Shown here one piece after another: positions 34,708 to 42,291 of a DNA stretch of 64,000 bases. A program made the translations under genes and the position numbers. This stretch comes from Alloscardovia venturai. Its GTDB lineage: Bacteria > Actinomycetota > Actinomycetes > Actinomycetales > Bifidobacteriaceae. The notes beneath the pieces were generated by a model. That model made no database searches. It was not told the origin of the DNA and saw only the letters and a program-made list of their open reading frames with translations. The first letter of the stretch is position 1. The number at the start of each line of letters is the position of its first letter. Location: contig NZ_JBHTHQ010000013.1 in the NCBI RefSeq assembly GCF_042676605.1, forward strand, positions 1-64,000, read 5' to 3'.

Positions 34708-35940
34708 CTACAACATTTCAAAGCTGTCCCACTGATCTGTGTGCGGTATTGAGCGGATTCCTGAGGAGAAGATAGAAATTGTCGCTCCGGCAAGAATGAA
34801 GACGATGAAAAGTATGATACTTACCATCCAACTGGTGTGAGCGAGAAGCCACCCGGCAACGGCGCCGCCAAACATAGCAAGTAATCCTCCGGGACCGCCG
34901 ATGGCGCTTTGGACTCGACCTTGCATATTTTCTGGAGTCTTCGTATATGTGAAGCCGAGAAGCATAGCATGCATGAGAGGGAAGGGGAGCCCAAGCAAGA
35001 AGTTGGACACTAAAATGACCCAGAAGTTATCAGTGAAAATTAACGGAACGAGCACTAAGGCCATGATGAAGAAACTGATAATAATCGTGAACCCGCCATG
35101 CACTTTTGGGGTAAGAGCTGTCGAGATTATGGAACCGAGGAGTATGCCAAGCATCAGTGCGGTGCTGAGGAAACCAATCTGGACTGCACTGACACCGCGT
35201 GAAACGAGATGAAGCTCGATGAGATACCCTTCACCAACGAGTCCGAAATTCATAATCATAGCCACAATGCATGTGGACACGATTGTTTTCTTCTGATACG
35301 CCCATTTCCACCCAGTGACAAATTCTTTAATAAAGCTATCTTGTTTCGTGCCCTCTGGACGAGGCAGCTGCGGAATAAGTATGCTTGCAATAAGACCGAC
35401 TATATTAACAAGTACAGTTCCTAAGAATGGCAACCAATGCGCGAATGCGTAAAGAACACCGCCAAATGGGCTTGAAGCCATTTCAACGACAGAATCGCGA
35501 CTCTCATTCACGCTATTAGCTTGCGGGAAATCTTCTGTACTCACGATAGACAGCAACATGGCGTTTGACGCGGGACTGATTACGGTGCTCATCAGGGTGT
35601 AAATGCACACGGCAATGACGAGCACAGGCAGAGTGAGCGCATGGATGATGAGGAGCACAGATATAAATCCCCATATAATAATCGCCGAACTTGCTTGAAG
35701 AATCATAAGCTTGCGACGGTCACGCCTATCTACGACAGTTCCGCCGAAGAAGTAGGCAATTTGACCGATGATTTCAGATGCGGTGACGGCCCATCCTGAT
35801 GCTTGTACATCTTGTGTAAGAGCAAATGCTACTAAGGGGAATGAGAAGCTCCATAAAGCGCCGCCGATGGCTAGTGAGGTGTCAGCAGTAAACCAACGTC
35901 TGTAAATACTAGTTTTATAGAAAGGTACTTTATCGGTCAT
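34708..35940 (-). CDS. MFS transporter (tandem paralogue 1)
   Basis: A 410-residue transporter with 12 predicted helices. It has the loop motif GGTVVDRRDRRKLM between helices 2 and 3, and its start (YRRWFTADTSLAIGGALWSF) matches the upstream paralogue over its whole length. It belongs to the MFS_3/enterobactin-exporter-like group. It starts 27 bases after that paralogue and is followed by the DtxR-like regulator. Substrate unknown; export of a metal chelator or heme-related compound is an inference from the regulator. Confidence 0.85.
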   Translation of the reverse strand: MTDKVPFYKTSIYRRWFTADTSLAIGGALWSFSFPLVAFALTQDVQASGWAVTASEIIGQIAYFFGGTVVDRRDRRKLMILQASSAIIIWGFISVLLIIHALTLPVLVIAVCIYTLMSTVISPASNAMLLSIVSTEDFPQANSVNESRDSVVEMASSPFGGVLYAFAHWLPFLGTVLVNIVGLIASILIPQLPRPEGTKQDSFIKEFVTGWKWAYQKKTIVSTCIVAMIMNFGLVGEGYLIELHLVSRGVSAVQIGFLSTALMLGILLGSIISTALTPKVHGGFTIIISFFIMALVLVPLIFTDNFWVILVSNFLLGLPFPLMHAMLLGFTYTKTPENMQGRVQSAIGGPGGLLAMFGGAVAGWLLAHTSWMVSIILFIVFILAGATISIFSSGIRSIPHTDQWDSFEML

Positions 35941-35967
35941 AATGTTTTTATCCTGTGAAAGATTCTC

Positions 35968-37215
35968 CTATCGCATTTCCGTCGATTCCCATTGTGACGA
36001 TCGAGGCATAGAGCGCAACTCGGGGCTAAAGATATATACAAAAAGACTTACCACCATAAAAGCGTAGAATACAGCGATACATATGTTCCAACTTATGGCT
36101 TTCAGAAGAATCCCGGCAATTCCAGGAGCTAGAGAGGACAATGCCATAGAAGGAAGGCTTACCACGGTAGTGACACGTCCTTGTAAATTTTGCGGTGTCT
36201 TTGCGTAGATGAATCCCATAATGAGTGCGTTAAAGAGTGGCCATGGCAGGCAACTGATAGCAAACATAATCATGATAACGAAATAATTATCAGTGAAAAT
36301 CAGCGGCACATGTATGACAGCCATCATAGCCATCACGGCGATACAGGTAATGCCTGCGTGAAGCTTATGCGACAACTTAGTAGAGATAAATGCGCCGATG
36401 ACCATTGCGATACCCCACGCGGCATTAATGTATCCGATGCGCTGTGAACTTACGCCGCTCGAGACTAAATGCAATTGTGCTGCTTCATCGATGCCTACAA
36501 ATCCCAAATCCATCAATGCAAACGCCAACATAGCCCGTACAAGCGTACGCTTGGAGAGCGTCCATTTCCAACCATCAATGAAGTCGCGCATAGCAGTAGA
36601 CCCAGTACTCCGCGCCTGCTTTGCGCGTATATCCTCCTGCTCGCGTCCGGGGATAAAAAGCGTTGCCACAAAAGCAAACACATACGAAATTACTGAAGCA
36701 AGAAATGGCAACCACTGTGCTATCGCGTAGAGGACACCGCCTACTGGTCCAGAAACCATACTGATAGCAGCATCTCGTCCTTCCGTCTCACTGCGTGCTT
36801 TTGGGTAGTCGTCTGCGGAAATAATGGAACGCAAATACGCGTGACCAGAACTCGACGTCACGCCTGAGATAAGCATATGGATAACGGCTGCCGCGAGCAG
36901 CGTCCACCCATCAAGATGATGGTTAAGGAGTAAGACGATGACAACACTCCAAATGATTGAGCTTGCTCCTGCAAAGGTAAGCATAAGCTTGCGGCGATTA
37001 TGGCGATCTACCACCGTTCCGCCGAAAATTGACATTACGGTGTAGACGATAGAAGAGATTGCAGTGATCCAACCCGCGATAGAGACGTCCTGGGTTACAG
37101 AGAACGCGACCAACGGCAACGCAAAAACGCGCAAAGAGTAGCCAGCTGATGTGCCACTATCAGCTATGAACCATGAGCGGTAAGCACGAGTTTTGAGTGA
37201 CGAGCCGGCTGTCAT
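35968..37215 (-). CDS. MFS transporter (tandem paralogue 2)
   Basis: A 415-residue 12-helix transporter, clearly paralogous to the next gene downstream: the starts YRSWFIADSGTSAGYSLRVF and FGGTVVDRHNRRKLML align, as do the C-terminal tails (ELRSMPRSSQWESTEM against GIRSIPHTDQWDSFEM). First gene of the MFS-MFS-dtxR set, divergent from the HD-domain gene with 48 bases between the starts. The pair could act separately or together. Confidence 0.85.
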   Translation of the reverse strand: MTAGSSLKTRAYRSWFIADSGTSAGYSLRVFALPLVAFSVTQDVSIAGWITAISSIVYTVMSIFGGTVVDRHNRRKLMLTFAGASSIIWSVVIVLLLNHHLDGWTLLAAAVIHMLISGVTSSSGHAYLRSIISADDYPKARSETEGRDAAISMVSGPVGGVLYAIAQWLPFLASVISYVFAFVATLFIPGREQEDIRAKQARSTGSTAMRDFIDGWKWTLSKRTLVRAMLAFALMDLGFVGIDEAAQLHLVSSGVSSQRIGYINAAWGIAMVIGAFISTKLSHKLHAGITCIAVMAMMAVIHVPLIFTDNYFVIMIMFAISCLPWPLFNALIMGFIYAKTPQNLQGRVTTVVSLPSMALSSLAPGIAGILLKAISWNICIAVFYAFMVVSLFVYIFSPELRSMPRSSQWESTEMR

Positions 37216-37263
37216 AATTACCCTAATTCTTCTGTATATGTCTCTTTCTTCCTAGAGCATACA

Positions 37264-37992
37264 ATGGCAGGTATGACGTGGAATGGTTGGGAACTCACGG
37301 AGCGGACGCGCGCTTTAGAAGCGCTGCATGATGAGCAGTGGAAAATGCTAGGCTTTGGCGAAACAAACGACGAAACAAGCGACGGTACAAGTACAAGTAG
37401 CAGTGAGGGTGATAGCGAGAATTTCATTAAGCGACATTGTGAAATTGTGGCGCGCATCGCACTCATCATTGCACACAATTCGCGCTATCAACTCTCGCTG
37501 CAGGAGCGTGAACTTCTCGTGGAAGGCGCGCTGGCACATGATATTGGCACATATAAAGTGCTGGATGCAGTGCGTTTTTCTTCGGGGAAGGAGCCGATTT
37601 TTAGACGCGGTGAGTATATCAAGCATGGAATCTACGGCTACTCGCTTTTGCTGAGTAAAGGTTTCGATGGCAGTATCGCACAGTTTGCGCGTAATCATAC
37701 GGGAGTGGGTCTCACAAAAGAGGATTGTGTAAGGCAGAACCTCCCTCTCATACCTACAAATTATGTACCGCAAAATTCGTTGCAAGAAATCGTACTTCTT
37801 GCGGATAAGTTTCATACTAAATCGTTGCCGCCTCAGTTTGTGAGCACAGGCATGGCTCGGCATCGGTGTGAAAAATTTGGTGAAGAAAATATCGCGCGCT
37901 GGGATAAACTTGTGGCGACATGGAGCGTCCCCACTGCTGAGCAGCTAGAGGCGCTTGCTCGTGAGTATTCAATGGGTGTTATGAAGATATGA
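37264..37992 (+). CDS. HD-domain phosphohydrolase-like protein
   Basis: A 242-residue protein with HD-superfamily metal-binding motifs: RHCEIVARIA (His), GALAHDIGTYK (His-Asp), IKHGIYGYSLL, ARNHTGVGL (His) and LLADKFHT (Asp). A low-complexity Thr/Ser/Asp stretch (about residues 37-58) interrupts the N-terminal part. The substrate could be a nucleotide or phosphate ester; unknown. Its stop overlaps the start of the next MFS gene by 4 bases (ATGA), so the two are coupled. Confidence 0.82.
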   Translation: MAGMTWNGWELTERTRALEALHDEQWKMLGFGETNDETSDGTSTSSSEGDSENFIKRHCEIVARIALIIAHNSRYQLSLQERELLVEGALAHDIGTYKVLDAVRFSSGKEPIFRRGEYIKHGIYGYSLLLSKGFDGSIAQFARNHTGVGLTKEDCVRQNLPLIPTNYVPQNSLQEIVLLADKFHTKSLPPQFVSTGMARHRCEKFGEENIARWDKLVATWSVPTAEQLEALAREYSMGVMKI

Positions 37993-39167
37993 AGAAAAGT
38001 ATCCTTGCTCTTGCATTCGGAGCGTTTGCGCTTGGTGCTGCTGAATTTGTGATGATGGGTGTGCTTCCACAAGCTGCGCGTGACACCGCGGTAAGCATTC
38101 CTACTGCGGGACATTACGTGTCAGCATATGCGATTGGCGTGTGTTTTGGCGCGCTGATTCTCATCTTTGGGCGGCGTATAAACCCAAAGAAATTACTGCT
38201 TTTCTTCATGGTGCTTGTACTCATGGGTAATGCTATGGCGGCGGTTTCAACGAACTTTACGTTGCTACTCATTGCTCGCTTTATCTCGGGATTGCCACAT
38301 GGTGCTTATTTTGGCACGGCGACAATCGTGGCAAAAGTACTTGCTGACAAAGGTTCTGAGGGAAAATCTGTATCTCAGATGGTCGCAGGTCAGACCGTAG
38401 CAAATATGGTAGGTGTACCGCTGGGGACGTGGATGGGGTCTGCAATGAGCTGGCGCTACGCATTCGCTGCGTTGGGTGCGTGGGCTGTGCTGACTATGGT
38501 TCTCATCTGGCTGTGGGTGCCTAAGGTCGCATCTATCAAAGATGCCGGTCTTGCGGGGCAGTTCAAATTCTTGGGTTCTATCAAACCGTGGTTCGTTATT
38601 CTCGCGGTGTATGTGGGAAACTCTGGAATATTCTGCTGGTGGAGCTATGTGTCGCCGTGGCTGCAAAAGACCGGAGGATATGCTGTCAGCGTCATACCGC
38701 TCCTCATAGCTCTCGCAGGTTTTGGCATGGTTGTGGGCGGTCTCGTGGGCGGACGAGTAAGCGATAGAATCGCGCCGGGCATTACTGCTGGTATAGGGCA
38801 AATGATTGCAGCCATCGCCATGCTTCTCATCTTCCTCGACCCAGGATCACAGCCGACCGCGGCTATTCTGACTTTCATCTGCGCGTTTGGCATGTTCTTC
38901 CTGTCGTCTCCTCAGCAGCTTCTTATGGTTCAGCTCGGCGAAGGCGGTGGCGAAATGCTTGCTGCTGCGATGGTGCAAATAGCTTTTAACGCGGGTAACT
39001 CAACGGGCTCTATTGTAGGTGGTATCGCGCTCAACCAGCATCACATGGATTATCACTTCACTGCTTTGTATGGAGTACCGCTCACTATGGTGGCGGTTGT
39101 GCTTTTGATTGCCTTTTATGTGCTCTATGAGCGTCGCGAACGCTTCACACAGGAAATGTCTGCATAG
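37989..39167 (+). CDS. MFS transporter, DHA1/AraJ-like
   Basis: A 392-residue 12-helix transporter. The start FGAFALGAAEFVMMGVLPQ and the motif ARFISGLPHGAYFGTATIVA are typical of the AraJ/YdhP/chloramphenicol-resistance branch of drug:proton antiporters. It is translationally coupled to the HD gene (ATGA overlap). The substrate is not known; resistance to a drug should not be assumed. Confidence 0.88.
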   Translation: MKKSILALAFGAFALGAAEFVMMGVLPQAARDTAVSIPTAGHYVSAYAIGVCFGALILIFGRRINPKKLLLFFMVLVLMGNAMAAVSTNFTLLLIARFISGLPHGAYFGTATIVAKVLADKGSEGKSVSQMVAGQTVANMVGVPLGTWMGSAMSWRYAFAALGAWAVLTMVLIWLWVPKVASIKDAGLAGQFKFLGSIKPWFVILAVYVGNSGIFCWWSYVSPWLQKTGGYAVSVIPLLIALAGFGMVVGGLVGGRVSDRIAPGITAGIGQMIAAIAMLLIFLDPGSQPTAAILTFICAFGMFFLSSPQQLLMVQLGEGGGEMLAAAMVQIAFNAGNSTGSIVGGIALNQHHMDYHFTALYGVPLTMVAVVLLIAFYVLYERRERFTQEMSA

Positions 39168-39177
39168 GTGCTATGCC

Positions 39178-40626
39178 CTAGCATTCTACGACGTTAACCG
39201 CCAGTCCTCCACGCGAGGTCTCCTTGTACTTGCTCATCATGTCGTCGCCGGTTTCTTTCATGGTCTTAATGGCGTCATCAAGGGAGACGACGTGAGAACC
39301 ATCAGAGAGTAAAGCCATGCGTGCAGCGTTGATAGCAGTGTTGGATGCTAATGCGTTGCGTTCAATGCACGGAATTTGCACAAGCCCACCGACAGGATCG
39401 CAAGTCAAACCGAGATGGTGCTCGATACCAATCTCTGCAGCGTTTTCCACCTGTGTAGGCGTACCACCGAGGACTTCACACAGTCCTGCGGAAGCCATAG
39501 AACTTGCTGAACCAACCTCACCCTGGCATCCCACTTCTGCCCCGGAAATGGAACCGTTACGTTTGAAGAGATAACCAACAGCACTGGCTGCAAGCAGGAA
39601 TTTGCAAACGCCATCTTCGTCTGCTCCGTCTACAAACCACCAGTAATAGTTGAGAACGGCTGGAACTATGCCGGCTGCTCCATTTGTAGGTGCCGTGACT
39701 ATGCGTCCACCTCCTGCGTTTTCTTCGTTCACTGCCAGTGCGAAGAGATCAACCCATGAACTTTTGTCGTTCTTGGGGTGAAGTATGGGACGTTGCTCGC
39801 CCGCGTGGAGTCCTAGAAAATCAAAGTCATTGTGTGCAAATTCTTGATAGAGTTTCGGTGCTCTTCGGCGTACGTTTAAGCCTCCGGGGAGCACTTCCTG
39901 CGAAGATGTACACCCAGACTTCACGCAACCTTGCATAGTGTGCCACACCTGCATGAGGTAAGTGCGAACCTTGTCTTCGCTACGCAGTGCCGTTTCATTT
40001 GCCCACATAAGTTCAGAAATGCTGAGATGATTGGCATTGCACATTTCTACAAGCTCGGTGCCCGTCGTGAAAGGGTAAGGAACGGGATGCGTGTCTGAGA
40101 TATCGAGTTTTTTGCCGCGCGGTTTGTGGGCTTCGGTAGTGTGATCTGAGCCAGTTAGGTTATTCTCGTGGACAACAAATCCGCCACCTACGGAGAAGGC
40201 TGTATCCTCGAGAAGTAAATCATCACGGTCATCGTATGCCCACATTTTCATGCCGTTAGGATGGTAGGCGAGCGTCTCCCAGCGTTCAAATTCAATGTCT
40301 TCACGTGCAAAAGAAATCTCTTTTATACCGCCAAGTCTTATGTTTCCTGCTTGTGCACAATCGTCGAGGCAGTGAAGGACGAGGCTAGGGTCGACGCCTT
40401 CCGGCTGATATCCCATAAGACCGGCTATGACAGCGCGATCGGTGCCATGCCCCAGTCCAGTTTGCGAAAGCGAGCCATACAATGTGACGTGTATATGGGC
40501 TACTCGGTCAAGAATCTTCTTCTCTCGTAGCGCTTGGATGAAGTCGTACGCAGCTCGCATAGGTCCAACGGTATGAGAAGATGATGGCCCTATACCGATG
40601 GAAAACATATCAAATACGCTGAGCAT
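39178..40626 (-). CDS. sdaA: L-serine ammonia-lyase, single-chain, iron-sulfur
   Basis: A 482-residue enzyme converting L-serine to pyruvate and ammonia. The N-terminal domain begins SVFDMFSIGIGPSSSHTVGPM and the C-terminal domain has the iron-sulfur cysteines in VGCQGEVGSASSM, GLTCDPVGG and IPCIERN. The full-length single chain matches the SdaA/SdaB form. I chose ATG 40626; a GTG two codons upstream is the alternative. It converges with the MFS gene with a 10-base gap. The ParB site lies upstream of the start. Confidence 0.95.
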   Translation of the reverse strand: MLSVFDMFSIGIGPSSSHTVGPMRAAYDFIQALREKKILDRVAHIHVTLYGSLSQTGLGHGTDRAVIAGLMGYQPEGVDPSLVLHCLDDCAQAGNIRLGGIKEISFAREDIEFERWETLAYHPNGMKMWAYDDRDDLLLEDTAFSVGGGFVVHENNLTGSDHTTEAHKPRGKKLDISDTHPVPYPFTTGTELVEMCNANHLSISELMWANETALRSEDKVRTYLMQVWHTMQGCVKSGCTSSQEVLPGGLNVRRRAPKLYQEFAHNDFDFLGLHAGEQRPILHPKNDKSSWVDLFALAVNEENAGGGRIVTAPTNGAAGIVPAVLNYYWWFVDGADEDGVCKFLLAASAVGYLFKRNGSISGAEVGCQGEVGSASSMASAGLCEVLGGTPTQVENAAEIGIEHHLGLTCDPVGGLVQIPCIERNALASNTAINAARMALLSDGSHVVSLDDAIKTMKETGDDMMSKYKETSRGGLAVNVVEC

Positions 40627-40753
40627 CGTCACTCGCTTTCAGTTCTATCGCAATGGTGAGTGGGAAGCATTATTCTGCTCTACAGGCATCATATGGAGAT
40701 ACGGAGAGATCTTCACGCAAAAGTCCGCAAAAAAGCGCCGGGCAGACGAAGTA

Positions 40754-40769
40754 TGTTTCACGTGAAACA
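40754..40769. other. ParB-binding parS site
   Basis: TGTTTCACGTGAAACA is a perfect match to the bacterial chromosomal parS consensus; the flanking A/T extends it to an 18-bp perfect palindrome. It lies between sdaA and upp. parS sites cluster near the replication origin, so this window is probably origin-proximal. parA/parB are not in the window. Confidence 0.92.
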
Positions 40770-40804
40770 TCGCGCCTCACCCGCGCGCTTTCATTGCGTA
40801 AGTA

Positions 40805-41449
40805 TTAATCTACAAGACCGTAAAGTCGGTCTCCTGCATCGCCCAAGCCAGGAACGATATAGGAGTTTTCATTGAGTTTCTCGTCTTGCGCACATACGAC
40901 GACCTTGAAATCAATAGATGGATCTACGTCTTTCTTCAGTCGCGCAAGACCTTCAGGAGCTGCGATAATGCAAATAGCAGTGACATCCTTTGCACCGCGT
41001 TCCTTGAGATATTCGATAGCGGCCACCAAAGTTCCACCGGTGGCAAGCATTGGGTCGACTACGAAGACTTGGCGTCCCGTCAAATCATCAGGGAGACGGT
41101 TTGCGTATGTGATGATGTCAAGAGTGCTCTCGTCGCGCTTCATGCCAAGGAACCCAACCTCAGCAGTAGGGATGAGCTTAGTCATGCCGTCAAGCATGCC
41201 AAGACCCGCGCGCAGGATAGGGATGACCATAGGGCGAGGCTTGGAAAGTTTCTTGCCAATTATTGGAGCTACTGGGGTCTCGATAGGTGCATCCTCTACG
41301 GTGAGGTCGCGCGTTGCCTCGTATGCTTCCAATGTGACCAGCTCAGAAATGAGTTCACGGAAAGTATTTGAAGGAGTGTTCTTGTCACGCAAGACTGTGA
41401 GTTTATGGTCGACCAATGGATGGTCCAAAACTGTCAAATGCATAGTCAT
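40805..41449 (-). CDS. upp: Uracil phosphoribosyltransferase
   Basis: A 214-residue salvage enzyme making UMP from uracil and PRPP. It has the family N-terminus (MHLTVLDHPLVDHKLT), PILRAGLGMLDG, the PRPP loop VFVVDPMLATGGT and the C-terminal uracil-binding YIVPGLGDAGDR. The frame extends to 41521 across the neighbour, but the start is at ATG 41449 (or 41443), because a -10 box lies 6 bases upstream and the family begins there. It is divergent from tadA. Confidence 0.96.
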   Translation of the reverse strand: MTMHLTVLDHPLVDHKLTVLRDKNTPSNTFRELISELVTLEAYEATRDLTVEDAPIETPVAPIIGKKLSKPRPMVIPILRAGLGMLDGMTKLIPTAEVGFLGMKRDESTLDIITYANRLPDDLTGRQVFVVDPMLATGGTLVAAIEYLKERGAKDVTAICIIAAPEGLARLKKDVDPSIDFKVVVCAQDEKLNENSYIVPGLGDAGDRLYGLVD

Positions 41450-41455
41450 ACTTTC

Positions 41456-41465
41456 AGCATAGTCT
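41456..41465. promoter_or_regulatory. Overlapping divergent -10 boxes of upp and tadA
   Basis: Only 23 bases separate the two start codons. On the minus strand TATGCT (41456-41461) ends 6 bases before the upp ATG. On the plus strand TAGTCT (41460-41465) ends 7 bases before the tadA ATG. The two boxes share two bases. tadA also has GAAGGG near its start, so it may be read from a leadered transcript as well. Confidence 0.5.
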
Positions 41466-41472
41466 GAAGGGT

Positions 41473-41955
41473 ATGAAATCACCGTTTTTTGATGCAATGG
41501 GTGTGGCTTTAACGGCTGCACGAGAAGCTGCGGTATGCGGGGAAATTCCCGTTGGGGCTGTGGTAATTTCTCGGCAAAACGGTCGTGTTATTTCAGTTGC
41601 TCGAAATCATCGCGAAGAGAGGAGTGACCCATTTTCCCACGCGGAGATTGAAGGAATGCGCGATGCTGCGCGTGTGCGTGGGCGTTGGAATTTTGAAGAT
41701 TGTGCTCTTGTAGTGACGATGGAGCCCTGTCCGATGTGCGCCGGAGCGTTGGTGAGTGCACATATGGGGTGGGTAGTTTTTGGTGCGTGGGATGACAAGA
41801 TGGGTGCACTTGGCTCGGTCTGGGATATTGCGCGCGATCCGCACGTGGGATTTAAGCCTGAAGTGTACGGCGGAGTGCGCTCTGATGAGTGTGCAGCGGT
41901 GCTAGGGGAATTTTTCAAGCAGAAGAGAGAGTGGAACGGTTGCGGTAATGGTTGA
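41473..41955 (+). CDS. tadA: tRNA-specific adenosine deaminase TadA
   Basis: A 160-residue zinc deaminase that converts A34 to inosine in tRNA-Arg(ACG). The zinc site is HAEIEG (with the catalytic Glu) and PCPMCAGAL. The lengths of all core elements match TadA; a slightly longer loop lies near VRGRWNFED. Divergent from upp. A cytidine/guanine deaminase is less likely given the motif context. Confidence 0.93.
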   Translation: MKSPFFDAMGVALTAAREAAVCGEIPVGAVVISRQNGRVISVARNHREERSDPFSHAEIEGMRDAARVRGRWNFEDCALVVTMEPCPMCAGALVSAHMGWVVFGAWDDKMGALGSVWDIARDPHVGFKPEVYGGVRSDECAAVLGEFFKQKREWNGCGNG

Positions 41956-42291
41956 ATACTGCGGGGGTATAAAAGTCGGGTTGGAGACTGAAGACTTCAG
42001 ACTAGAGTAGAGATAACTACGAAAAATTTAAGGCGGAGCGTCGTATAAGGTATTTTCGTCTTTTCTGTCAAAAGGCATTTACATTAAACTATTAAACATC
42101 GATTGATAATGAGTTGAACTTTAGAGCTTTTCTAACAATGAAGTGAGTGTTATTGGTTTTTCTATAGTCACCTTTGCTGCGTGTTTGTGAAACGCGTTCG
42201 ATATACTTGGGGCTTAGATTTGTGCCGCGTGCTGTATACCGCATAGCGTGAGCGCTTGCACGCATTATGCGCGCGAGAGTGGTGCAAAACG
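41956..42291 (+). other. Upstream region of the alpha-galactosidase gene
   Basis: No gene is supported. The right part holds the LacI-type operator (42188-42201) and the overlapping -10 TATACT (42202-42207). No matching -35 at 17 bases is seen, so the promoter may be weak or activator-dependent. The left 200 bases are AT-rich without recognisable structure. Confidence 0.5.
42188..42201. promoter_or_regulatory. LacI-type operator (site A)
   Basis: TGAAACGCGTTCGA directly abuts the -10 box TATACT. It matches the other three sites (consensus TCGAACGGGTTCGA) with an identical GTTCGATATACT junction as at the sucrose phosphorylase promoter. Repression by the LacI protein encoded at 44.7 kb is inferred. 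Confidence 0.7.

Noticed and set aside
41956..42187. Possible small RNA or riboswitch before the alpha-galactosidase
   Set aside because: No conserved stem structure or terminator could be found; it is plain AT-rich spacer.
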